Source: Scylla paramamosain (lineage: Eukaryota > Arthropoda > Malacostraca > Decapoda > Portunidae). Taken from it: 64,000 nucleotides of DNA. Below are positions 50,408-64,000 of the stretch, one piece after another (within the stretch, counting starts at the first letter, position 1; every line of letters starts with the position of its first letter). The stretch spans positions 21,536,636-21,600,635 of the forward strand of contig NC_087151.1 of NCBI RefSeq assembly GCF_035594125.1, in the 5' to 3' direction. The notes beneath the pieces were generated by a model that was given only the letters and a program-made list of their open reading frames with translations, did not search any database and was not told the DNA's origin. The translations under genes were made by a program, and so were the position numbers.

Positions 50408-51480
50408 ACGCAGTTTTGGACGAAATATACCGGGATATGACGAATCCTGCGGCTTTAGGAGGTGTGCAAGCACTCTACAGAGAGGGGAAGAAAAGTGATA
50501 AGAATCTAACACTTCGCGATGTGAGGGCATTTTGCAGGGTGTCCGCACTTATACGCCTCACAAGCCGACACTGAAACGTTTTCCGCAATGAAAAATTCTC
50601 GCTCCTAAACCGTCCGTCATTTTAACTTGTGATTTGGCAGATTTTACAAAGCTGCTCAGACACAGTGGCGGCATTCGATACATCATGTTTTGCCTGGACG
50701 TTTCCAGCAGGTACTTGAAAGTAGCAACGCTGACAAGTAAATCTGGACGCAGTAGCCTGCAAGCCCTGAAAAAAATTTTAGAGTCGGGAAGTTTTACAGG
50801 CGTGTCGCGTCTTTTTTAACCGATCAGGGATCCGAATTTTATAATCAAGCAGTGAAAACATATCTAACTTTGAAAGGTATTACCTTGTATTCCAATTACT
50901 CGTGCGAAACAAAGGCAAGTTTGGCAGAAAGGGTCATCCGAACCATAAAGGCAAAAATAAATAAATATATAACACATAACAATACACTGATGTATATTAA
51001 CGTCTTGCCCACCCTAATAAACACGTACAATCACACCCCACACCGCGGTTTGGGTGATAACCAAACACCGGCCCAGGTTCACCACCTCCACCACCTGTCA
51101 CAAGTCAGTAGGCAATTTAAACAAATGTATATAAATTGGCCAAGAGGAGAGAAAGTTGTCAGTCACAAATTAGAAGTGGGAGACATTGTACACTTACAAC
51201 GTGCTTCCCGAACGCAATTCAGATTCAATAAGGGTTATACCGTCAACAATATTGAGGAGGTTTTTAAGATAAGTCATGTGGATTACTCACATAAAATCCT
51301 TATTTATTGCATAAGGGATTTGGTAGGTGAGGACGTGACTGGTGCATTCTACAAGGAAGAATTAATCAAGTCCTCTCAAAGGTCGAGCGAGGTAAAAGAA
51401 AGTATTTCGTCCACTGGCGTGGATATCCAGATAAATTTGACATTTGGATAGATGCGGACAACTTAGTAAGATATGAATGA
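50404..51480 (+). pseudogene. Retroviral-type DDE integrase with SH3-like and chromo C-terminus, broken
   Basis: Would join element ends to host DNA. The N-terminal 56 codons (start ATG 50,404) end at TGA 50,572. The core follows: first Asp in TCDLADFTKLL (50,631), second in TDQGSEFYN (50,822), and Glu in LAERVIRTIK (50,927), 35 residues on, matching the rve fold. Then an SH3-like segment (VGDIVHLQ, FNKGYT, EEVFKI, GAFYKEEL) to about 51,370. Last, in another frame, a chromodomain block YFVHWRGYPDKFDIWIDADN (51,396-51,455). Frame changes lie between 50,575 and 50,630, near 50,815 (T run) and near 51,375. All catalytic residues survive, but no continuous protein is possible. Confidence 0.93.
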
Positions 51481-51815
51481 GGAAAAACCATTGATATAGA
51501 AGTACAAGGATTTTGTTTTCCTCCTCTCTCACGTCTACCCTAAATTGCGGAAGAAGGTCTTGGAGAGTTTGAATAAGCACGAAGTCAATTGCATCTTGGA
51601 AATATTCGCCAACTTTTTGAAGAAACGCCTGACGGACGATGATTCCATCATTAACCGCCTGAAAAAATTCAAGAGTGATATTCGCACTGTAGCCTTGAAG
51701 AGGACGCTCGTGTACAAGAAAAAAAGCCATTATAATCTCTAAACGAGGTGGCAGCATATTGGTTGCGTTACTCCCGATAGCCGTGTTGGCAATAACAAGT
51801 TTACTACAGAGATGA
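51473..51815 (+). pseudogene. Small conserved basic Polinton protein, broken
   Basis: ATG at 51,473 overlaps the integrase end. The frame has a TAG at 51,497, then reads SHVYPKLRKKVLESLNKHEV and FANFLKKRLTDDDSI, ending at 51,742 in NL. The next frame supplies KRGGSILVALLPIAV, a hydrophobic Gly-rich tail, to 51,815. A lysine/arginine-rich helical body followed by a GG-hydrophobic end is the layout of a small protein that sits beside the integrase in many arthropod and nematode Polinton clusters. Its function is unknown to me; a virion role is plausible. Its end overlaps the next start (ATGA, 51,812-51,815). Confidence 0.75.
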
Positions 51816-52320
51816 AGAAATATTATTTAGTTCCCATCTCAGTTGCCGAGAGGTGTAAATTTAAACTGGCCGACGTTGCAACTCTGCACCGATTCACGGC
51901 AAAACAAGTAAAGAAAAAAAAAAAAAAGCTTCACTTCTGCCGCCGGCAACCGCTACCACTGTCGCCTCCTCTGTGGCACTGCCGTCACCAGCGCCTGTCA
52001 ATCCGCCCTTGGATGATTTAATTCGAGTTGCTGTTCCACCTTCCTTTAGAGAATACGGTTTATCTCTTTTGAAATTATTGGAGGATAAACCTGGGATTTC
52101 ATGGGATGATCATGGTAACTTACTTCTGCCATTTTCGGGGATAAGCATGTTTGATCTCATACGAGTACTCGGCAACAGAAAGGGGGACGTGAAAAGAATT
52201 TCAGCCGATGAGCGTCCATTATTACCAATGCTACTTCATTTGGCGCAACTCCCCGCGTGCGCCATCAGAAATACAGCTCAACGAAGTAAACTGATAGGCG
52301 GCGGGATCGGCCACATCTAG
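51812..52320 (+). pseudogene. Conserved Polinton-cluster protein of unknown function, one frameshift
   Basis: The frame starts at ATG 51,812 (MKKYYLVPISVAERCK), then shifts at an A run (51,913-51,926). The remainder (51,973-52,320) has DDLIRVAVPPSFREYGLSLL, a PGISWDDHGNLLLPF block, and a MFDLIRVL block. A VPPSFRE-type opening, W-D-x-x-G-x-L, an F/S-x-I-DLI stretch and a short C-terminal NTxxR are the pattern of a protein usually found next to the preceding one in animal Polintons. No enzymatic motif was seen. The single break at a homopolymer could be a sequencing error. Confidence 0.7.
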
Positions 52321-52699
52321 GAAGCATATTAAAATGAAAGGCCCTGTGTTACTCTGTAAACGAGTAAGTAAATCAATAACGCATGAGTCATTGACGTGCA
52401 CGTGTTAGGCGCATCAGGGGTGCAGACCTACGGATGGATAATTGATAAGGGTTATGGTCAAAACGGTTCGTCCCATCACCCACATCCCCTAGTAAATAAT
52501 ATGTTCCCCACCCTCCATCCCTTCCCACCAACAAAGGAAAAAAAATAACACCTGCGTCAGTCTGAACGAATAATTCTACTATGCAAGAGGTGTAATATCG
52601 ACCAATACGTGCAAATAAAGGTCCACGATGCCACATTTCCCCCTCACTCCCCTCACAGAGGGTTTGACGTGTGGATCTACCCTCCAATTAGTCGTCAAG
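52321..52699 (+). other. Polinton intergenic region, no gene recognised
   Basis: About 380 bases without a convincing frame. It contains an AATAAA at 52,614 in the same AAATAAAGGT context as the one at 49,680 before the ATPase. This may be the 3' end of the upstream transcript and the promoter of the macro-like gene. Confidence 0.5.
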
Positions 52700-53296
52700 A
52701 TGAAGGTGGTCGAGGGTAGGCTGACCGACAGCGCGTTCCATGATTGTCGCTGTTATATTGCTTACACAGTAAATGCGGTCTCCACCGTACCGTGTGGGAT
52801 TGCGCGGGACCTCAAAACGATTTATCCATACGAGAATACGCATGCGGCTAGAAAGAGACTCTACTCGCTTCATTGGGCCACGACGGACACGAGAGATAAA
52901 CCAAGATGTATCATTATCCACTCGCCTCCCACAGGAAGCGTAAATCTCCCTCACCTGGTGGCCTGCGTGACTCATTATGGTTGGGGCGAGGCCGTCGAGG
53001 GTAACGAGAAGGTGCAACAGGCAATTGCGACATCAAAGGATTTGCTTTACGTTGAAGGACTCAAGATGGATACAAGCATGAACTGACGTCAACACTTCCA
53101 GAATTGCCTGAAAAAGATTGCCTTGATAGCCATGGCGAACACTGAAGTGGAGCAGATTATCATCCCAGAAGGAATAGGGTGCAGAGGTCGCTGCCGGGAT
53201 GAGTGGACGAATAATTACCTGTCTATGGTGGAAGGGCTGGCGAAGCGACTTCAACCTTTTGGAGTTGAAACTATTCTCGTGAGGAAGTCTGAATAA
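52700..53296 (+). pseudogene. Macro-domain-like (ADP-ribose-binding type) protein, one premature stop
   Basis: ATG at 52,700 begins MKVVEGRLTD, like the opening strand of macro domains. Then comes YIAYTVNAVSTVPCGIARDL, matching the hydrophobic strand and the V/C-G-I-A-x-x-L loop. After a central part (IIIHSPPTGSVNLP; VTHYGWGEAV), the C-terminal IIPEGIGCRGRCRDEW fits the P-x-x-IGCG-G-x-W ADP-ribose loop of Poa1-like macro proteins. A TGA at 53,084 interrupts an otherwise continuous 198-codon frame; stop TAA at 53,294, AATAAA at 53,319. Macro proteins bind or hydrolyse ADP-ribose derivatives; here the role could be in nucleotide metabolism or host defence, which is speculative. The second glycine of GCG is Arg, so activity is doubtful. 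Confidence 0.65.
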
Positions 53297-53397
53297 ACTA
53301 TATCATGTAAAATTTTGAAATAAATTTGATGTGTGTTTGACAAATCGAGTATAAATGTATTCCTGAACTGGGATGATTGTTATTCTTTATTTTTATC

Positions 53398-54259
53398 ATG
53401 GCGGGAGCAGAGCATTATCTGTGTTTGACGAGTCTGGGCAACTCCGAGCTCTACCCCCATAACCAGCCCCATCGCTTTGAAAATATAATCACTTTCCCCC
53501 ATCCATCTTGATCCAAATAAGGAATATGAAGTAGGTCTGATAAACTGCTTTTATCCAAAATAGTTCTTGGGTCTAGTGGCGGGTGATTATACTTGCAGGA
53601 TTGATATTTGGGCCATAACCCACACCGATGAAACACGCATGTATAAACTCCATACATACACACCTCGAACGAGCATGGAGGTGGGCGATACTGGGTATAT
53701 GGTTGACGTCATTAATATCGAATTGGCCGCAGAATTAAAAAGCAATATGAAGACTGAGTATGACCGGTAATTTGAGGGTGATCAATTTTTTAACTATAAT
53801 GAAAAAATGTGAAGGGTGGAGCACGTCCTTCAGAATGCCCCACAGTGCGAGAACAATGGCCTTTTCTGCTACTTGACTGCGAAATTTGGATCCAGGATGG
53901 CTCACATCTTGGGCTTTGATTAGTATGCCAAGTATAATTTATACAGTCCATATGCCGAAAACGACTCCCCCTTCATTCCCGCCCCTTTCCCGCCTCGAAT
54001 GGATGGGGGGATAGAATTCGCACTATTTTACACGGACTGTTTGTCACCGACGATATATGGTGGTCAGAATGTCAACTTATTAGAAGTCATTAGTATGAAA
54101 TCCGCTGGCGATAAAGATTTCCATCAGACTGCATATAAATCGCTCAGTAAAACTATTATCGATTTGATTGCGATTCAACTCGCGGATCAAGTTGGCCGGC
54201 CCATTCACTTTGGGAGGGGTAAATCAATTACACTCTTACTGCATATCAGACAGAAATAA
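53398..54259 (+). pseudogene. Minor capsid (penton-like, single jelly-roll) protein, broken
   Basis: Start ATG 53,398. The N-terminal HYLCLTSLGNSELYPHNQPH and a following EYEVGLINCFYPK match the opening strands of the Polinton minor capsid (LPS..S..YP.N, E..W.V.L.E). The C-terminus VGRPIHFGRGKSITLLLHIR is the characteristic closing strand pair (I-x-G-x-x-I/V-x-F-x-x-G-x-V-x-V-x-L-H-F). In between: VAGDYTCRIDIWAITHTDE, SRMAHILGFD (the usual L-x-x-MLGF position) and GGIEFALFYTDC. Breaks: a frameshift near 53,505 and stops at 53,509, about 53,558, 53,768, about 53,810 and 53,921. It would form the capsid vertices; this copy cannot. Confidence 0.85.
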
Positions 54260-54271
54260 AAAGCCGGTGAT

Positions 54272-54626
54272 TATGCTCGGTGTCTTATTCGTGACATGGC
54301 GGTCATCATGACGAGAGCGTTCACACCTCCCACTTGAGTGGAATATAACTTGCTTTTTATGCAAAGCAAATGCAAAGCAGTTAGACGACATCCAGGTTAT
54401 TATTCCACCCCATTCAAGAAGAGGTGGTGGCATATTTTCTGTTTTGAGCGGCTTTGCTTAAAGAGCAATTCCCTTTCTCATGCGTACTGTGACACCCGAA
54501 GCACTCCAAATGGGAAAAGGTTTATTAACAGATGTTTTAGAGGAGAAACAATTTCGCAAATCATTAAGAAATAGAGGCGTCGCCGCCGTGATGGGTTTGG
54601 TTGAAAGGATAGTTCGAGGTGGATGA
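54272..54626 (+). pseudogene. Small pVI-like virion protein, broken
   Basis: Three frames share it: GYYSTPFKK (to about 54,415), then RGGGIFSVLSGFA with a TAA at 54,459, then MRTVTPEALQMGKGLLTDVL and RNRGVAAVMGLVER ending in GG at 54,626. A G-rich hydrophobic N-terminal part, followed by an EAL-x-x-G-x-x-L-x-D-V helix and a basic C-terminal part, is typical of the small Polinton protein encoded between the two capsid genes. That protein is compared with adenovirus pVI/pX. Its start is unclear. Confidence 0.65.
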
Positions 54627-54749
54627 GTAATGAAATAGAGGAAAGTAGGAGTCGGAGAAAAGAAAAAAAGAGAAAACAGCCAACCAGGCAACTGAAAAGA
54701 AGGACATGCTATAAAGCAGATATCTTCAATATTTAGCTTAGTCGCAAAG
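54627..54749 (+). other. Short intergenic stretch before the major capsid gene
   Basis: Purine-rich sequence (GAAAAGAAAAAAAGAGAAAAC) then an AT-rich leader; it may hold the capsid promoter. Nothing specific is recognised. Confidence 0.4.
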
Positions 54750-56116
54750 ATGACTCATTACAGGTTGGATGTGCAGGGTGGAGCGACCTCCACCCCCTGA
54801 GCAATTATCTGACGGCTGTGAGTGAGAACTTCCCGCAGGTGAATCGCCTGCATACCATTGAATCGTCAGTCGCTGCGAGACGAAAGTTGGACGCATTACC
54901 CGTTAATTTAGACGCTAATGCTAATAATCATGCGGGGATTAACGACCCTTACATTGAATTTAGACTGCCTGGCATTCCAGGACAATTTTTGGATCTATCA
55001 ACACGGTCTCTAGAATTGCGAGTTAGCATAGCGAAGGCAGATGGCGCGCCAGTAGACGACGACGATCACATCGCTTTTAGTAATGGCTTGAATAATACGA
55101 TGTTTAAGTCTTGCACTTGTTATTTTAACGAACAGCTTGTGGAGTCATCCTCTTTGTTCAACTATGACGCCTTCATTAAAATAATTACAACAATCCCTCA
55201 GGATAAAATTGACTCTATTGGACGCGTCGCCTTCTACCACCGCGATTATGATGGATCAAAAGGCACAATCAATGAATTTGATGAAGACTATTTCAAAGGG
55301 GGGAATAAAGATGAGAAACAAATGATAAAAGATTGTAAAACGCACGGCCTTTCAATGACTCCGCCTTTGTTTTCGAATATATCAAGTCTGGACGCTTACC
55401 TGCTTGACTCTGTCGATGTGAGAATTCAATTAGAATTGCTTAACAAAACATGGATTCTTAATTCACACCAAGATGCCAGCAGTTTCAAATTTAAGCTCGA
55501 GATGGCTAAGTTATGGGTTTACCACATCACGCTGCATCCACCCGCCTTAGAATCGTTAAATAACTCCTTGACTCTAAATCCAATGCAATACACTTTCAAT
55601 AGGACACTCAGTAAGACGTATGTGTTAAACGCCAATCAAACATCTTTGATTGCCGAATTACCTTATGCGCAAATCATAACTCAAAATTTGAAAATGGCAA
55701 TAGTTGATATGGACAGCTTACAAGGCATAATTGATAAGAACGGTTTATATTTTCATCACGCTGATCTGTCACATGTACATATCACTGTGAATGGGGAGAC
55801 CATTTATAACGTTCGCAGCTCTTTCCCGCATCACGCGTCAAAATTATTTTACACAATCTTTGAGTCACTAGGATTGGACACGCGTAATTCCCTAGCATTT
55901 GATGCTTTTAATAAAGGTCGGACAGTATGTTTCCTTAACTTTGTGACAGAGGACGTGCACAATGCCATCCCTCTGGATAAATTAGGGAATCTAAGAATTA
56001 ATCTGTCTTTTGCTAAGGAACGTAATCATAACTGCATCATCATGTTTTTCACCGACACTACCGGTGTCATAGACATTGATCATTATCGTCACGTTCACTA
56101 CATTGTCCATGCATAA
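54750..56116 (+). CDS. Major capsid protein (double jelly-roll, F54H12.2-like), main frame open
   Basis: The open frame from at least 54,782 to the TAA at 56,116 gives about 440 codons with no stop. An ATG at 54,750 (MTHYRLDVQGGATS) is the best start but lies in another frame, so a shift in the C run at 54,791-54,797, or a different start, must be assumed. Recognisable: PYIEFRLPGIPGQFLDLSTR (first strands, as in nematode F54H12.2-type proteins), FSNGLNNTMFKSCTCYFNEQ and SLFNYDAFIKIITTIP (conserved Y-x-A-F-I block), and the closing VIDIDHYRHVHY preceded by IIMFFTD. Polinton MCPs form the hexameric capsid lattice. The intact frame contrasts with the broken minor capsid and protease on either side. 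Confidence 0.85.
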
Positions 56117-56122
56117 GCTGTC

Positions 56123-56697
56123 ATGAATGCAAGTGAAATACAAGCCGGTCTAGCAGGCATCTTGGGCAGTTAAGTTTATTTTTTTTAGGCTGTCACAACC
56201 AACACCGTGTGACAGAGTTGATAAATCTTGCCAGAAAACAGGAGAAGCCATGCGTTTTCATTCTAACTACATTGAGCGACTCGAAGACCATGGGCCACTG
56301 GATTACTGTTTATCTTAATTTTCAAAGTCAGACCATAGGCTATTACGATAGCTGTAACTTACATCCCAAATACAATTCCGCCGTCTTACATAATTTCATG
56401 CAAACTTGTCCATATATGAAAATTAGCACATTAAATTATCGACATCAGGGGTTGAATTCCCTCGTGTGCAGCATTTATTGCATGTTCTTTTGCCTTATAC
56501 TAAGTTGGCATACATTAAAACGTGCAATGTGCATTATTCACACCAGCTTCAAAAAGCATCAATATCTATATAATGACAAAAAAATTACTCGTATGGCTTA
56601 CGTAATATTTCGTAAAATGCCACATTGCATGCCTACGTTTTGCCCGGCCGGCAACCGAGCGAGATGTCATAATATCTGTAAAGTGGTAATAAGGTAG
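56123..56697 (+). pseudogene. Adenain-like (C5) cysteine protease, frameshifted
   Basis: ATG at 56,123 gives MNASEIQAGLAGILGS and a TAA at 56,171. The body continues in another frame, shifted near the T run at 56,177-56,186. Catalytic pattern: His in MGHWITVYL (codon 56,296), Asp in GYYDSC (56,347), Gln in RHQGLNS (56,446) and Cys in LVCSIYC (56,467). The spacings, His to Asp 17 residues and Gln to Cys 7, equal those I recall for adenovirus protease. The YNDKKITRMAY tail block also fits. The residue after the catalytic Cys is Ser where Gly is usual. The family cleaves capsid precursors during maturation. A single break, so decay is light here. Confidence 0.88.
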
Positions 56698-57063
56698 ATG
56701 AGGGAAAAGGGGCGGGGTGTGGGAAAGGGGTGAATATGGGGTAAATGCTGACGGATAAGTGTCACTTCGCCATCGCCTCTCAACCCAGTTGGACGTCGAG
56801 GACTCATCTCCAAGTATGGAGCAAGCTGACAAGCATTTCATCTTGAGAACCTTGGGTAAATATACCATTGCCTTGCATGCCATCACGCACCTTCGCCATT
56901 GTAAATTACATGAATAAGAAGAGGAGGGGAGAAAAACAAACTTTTCCATTGTTCTCATCTTTTTTTTTTCTGTTACAGAACGTATCTCTTTCCCCTTTGA
57001 TATCTACCTGGGTGATGTTGGGTGTAAGCTAAGCCGCGCCATGAGGATGTCAATGTGGAGAGA
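56698..57063 (+). other. Polinton downstream region, no gene recognised
   Basis: A G-rich tract (56,700-56,735) and mixed sequence without a convincing frame. TCTTTTTTTTTTCTGTTACAG at 56,959-56,979 looks like a 3' splice site and lies upstream of the next possible reading frame. Confidence 0.5.
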
Positions 57064-57511
57064 ATGTCAGAGCCTGCAAAGAAGAAATTGATCTTTAGGT
57101 ATAACGACATGTCACCGCTGCCACCAAGCCCACCTCCTGATGTCCCATCAGGACAGAAGTCGCAGCAGTCGCAGGAGCAGCCACAACCACAGTGGCAGCC
57201 GCTGTAGCAGTCGTGACCACTACCTCCTGAGTCGCTGATGCTGCCGCCTGCCGAAACATAGCCGCGGCAGTCAGATGAGTCAGCTGTAGGCGGCAATGAG
57301 GGTTAGGAGGTGAAGAAGAAGTCGCAGGAAAACTGAAAAAAAAAATATATATATGCCCCCTAACATGCCAGAGGATGTCAGCACACCAAAATTCCTTAAT
57401 GCCCCACCTGGCCCTCGTAAGAAGCTGATTCCTAGATTTATTAAAACTACGTCCCGTCATTGACAGCGATGATGATGATCTCTTTGCCTTCATTTTGCAA
57501 ATGTTTTGAAT
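57064..57511 (+). pseudogene. Possible proline/glutamine-rich hypothetical protein, broken
   Basis: From ATG 57,064: MSEPAKKKLIFRYNDMSPLP, then a Pro-rich and Gln-rich stretch to a TAG near 57,205. More Pro/Glu-rich codons follow with several stops. Further on, PGPRKKLIPRFIKTTSR echoes the first KKLIFR. An acidic end DSDDDDLFAFILQMF closes at 57,511 in another frame. Poly(A) signals (57,532, 57,559, 57,565) follow, which supports a former transcribed gene. I do not recognise a family, and low-complexity composition weakens the call. Confidence 0.4.
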
Positions 57512-57600
57512 GAATGAGATGTATTTGTCCTAATAAATCAATGAGCTGTATTTGCCCTAATAAAAATAAAATGTCCCATTGACTCTGCATAACCTTTCTG

Positions 57601-57647
57601 ATAATAATGATGATAATAATAATAATAATGATAATAATAATAATAAG
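57601..57647. repeat. (AAT/ATG)n microsatellite
   Basis: Imperfect AAT and GAT trinucleotides just after the cluster of poly(A) signals. Confidence 0.93.
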
Positions 57648-57649
57648 GT

Positions 57650-58510
57650 GACCATCCGTCATAAGTACTACGTCGGCGAAATCGCCCACACCACGGGCGG
57701 TCAGTGAAAGTGAAGGTGACAGCCGCCTTCCCCGCTGTCACAGTTGCTTCGTCCAAGGTAAAGGGATCGCAGGTAACGGAACCACGTGGGTAGTCAAAAC
57801 GACCTTGGCCATCTGGAAGAGGCAGGACATTGGAATGTACTGAGATGTCAGAGGGAACACGTGATGGCAAGACTTACCACCCAGGCCGTCCAGGACCCGC
57901 GTGTGCGACTAGCGCATGGCAGCTGCGTGGTGGCGTTGCCACCCACTTTCCTGACGCATTCAGACCTCCCCCACTCTCTTCCCTTCCGTCAACCTTGACC
58001 ATTGAGTGGTGGAGACATTGGAATATACTGAGATATCGGAAGGAACATGTGATGGCAAGACTCAAACCACCCTGGCTGTCCAGGATCCACGCCAGTTAAA
58101 GGGAGGCCTCCATGGCAATGTCGTCAGAGTCTCCCAGACCACGCGTGTGATGGCGACCCTAATGTGTAGCTGTCAGTGATCCCAGCTTCCTGCTGTGCCT
58201 GATGCATTCAGTACCCCCACCCCCTTCCCATTCAATTATTTCCCACCCACCATCATTGATTGATTTAGTCATTCCATAGCCGCTGAAGGATAAGGACACA
58301 CGCCCCCACCTCTCCGCCATCGCCTTTCCGCCCCCCCCTTAACATGGGCCCTGGTGACGTCGTCGTGAATGATCCGCTCCTCTCCCCCGCGTTAATTTAC
58401 AGCCAGGGTCGCTATTCTGAAATGGATTGCCACTGAGGCCTCCGGAAAATTGTTATAGGAGTCGCCCATCTTAATTTGGCATTGCCATACTATTTGCCAT
58501 ACAATGCCTA
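57650..58510 (+). repeat. GC-rich flank with degenerate direct repeats of about 183 bp
   Basis: ACATTGGAATGTACTGAGAT (57,829) recurs as ACATTGGAATATACTGAGAT (58,012), followed in both by GTGATGGCAAGAC and a GTCCAGGA block. A third partial copy starts near 58,146 (GTGATGGCGACC, then TGATGCATTCAG with CCCCCAC). The region is the most GC-rich in the window. On the minus strand near 57,680-57,860 there is a frame reading VTCDPFTLDEATVTAGKA that I cannot assign. It could be the Polinton's terminal region or separate host sequence carried with it. Confidence 0.75.

Positions 58511-64000
<5,490 letters not shown>

Noticed and set aside
51362..51757. Minus-strand frame of 131 codons
   Set aside because: Antisense to the integrase end and the small basic protein, whose plus-strand motifs are clear.

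Overview
The window is eukaryotic, very AT-rich and dominated by repeats. I infer a decapod crustacean, probably a brachyuran crab. The reasons are six decayed copies of a Jockey/BS-like non-LTR retrotransposon whose peptides look like those common in swimming-crab gene models, very long AT, CA, GA and TTA microsatellites, and an arthropod-type Polinton. No taxon can be proven from the sequence alone.

Layout. About three quarters of the window is one satellite superfamily with a degenerate monomer of about 96 bp (core TTTTGGTACCTAA). The monomers form at least two higher-order patterns: a 5-monomer unit of about 475 bp, and a longer, irregular unit of roughly 0.75-1.2 kb. Array direction flips several times: 1-4.14 kb forward (5-mer); 4.14-5.57 reversed (long type); 5.57-23.4 forward (long type); 27.1-45.3 reversed (5-mer); 45.3-46.6 forward (long type); 58.5-64 forward (5-mer). 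Retrotransposon copies lie at 7.56-10.2 (+), 14.1-16.9 (-), 23.4-25.6 (+, split by AT arrays), 28.2-30.6 (-), 38.7-39.4 (+) and 40.7-42.2 (-). A microsatellite-rich island at 24.3-27.1 kb holds the only likely host exon, a short cysteine-rich WAP-like terminal exon at about 26.3 kb.

Two direct segmental duplications are visible: 27.1-34.0 with 39.6-45.3 kb, and 11.76-13.07 with 45.32-46.57 kb. The second copies of both are fused at a perfect 24-bp palindrome (45,298-45,321), where array direction and satellite type both switch.

The most notable object is a Polinton/Maverick (adintovirus-like) endogenous virus of about 12 kb at 46.57-58.5 kb, with all recognised genes on the plus strand. In order they are: protein-primed DNA polymerase B, packaging ATPase, DDE integrase with SH3-like and chromo C-terminal parts, a small conserved basic protein, a second conserved virion-cluster protein, a macro-domain-like protein, minor capsid (penton), a pVI-like small protein, major capsid protein, and an adenain-type cysteine protease. 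Replication, integration, packaging and virion-building functions are therefore all represented. Most genes carry stops and frameshifts, so the element is a dead copy. The ATPase and the major capsid frames are nevertheless open, which is out of line with the decay around them. No long terminal inverted repeats were seen.
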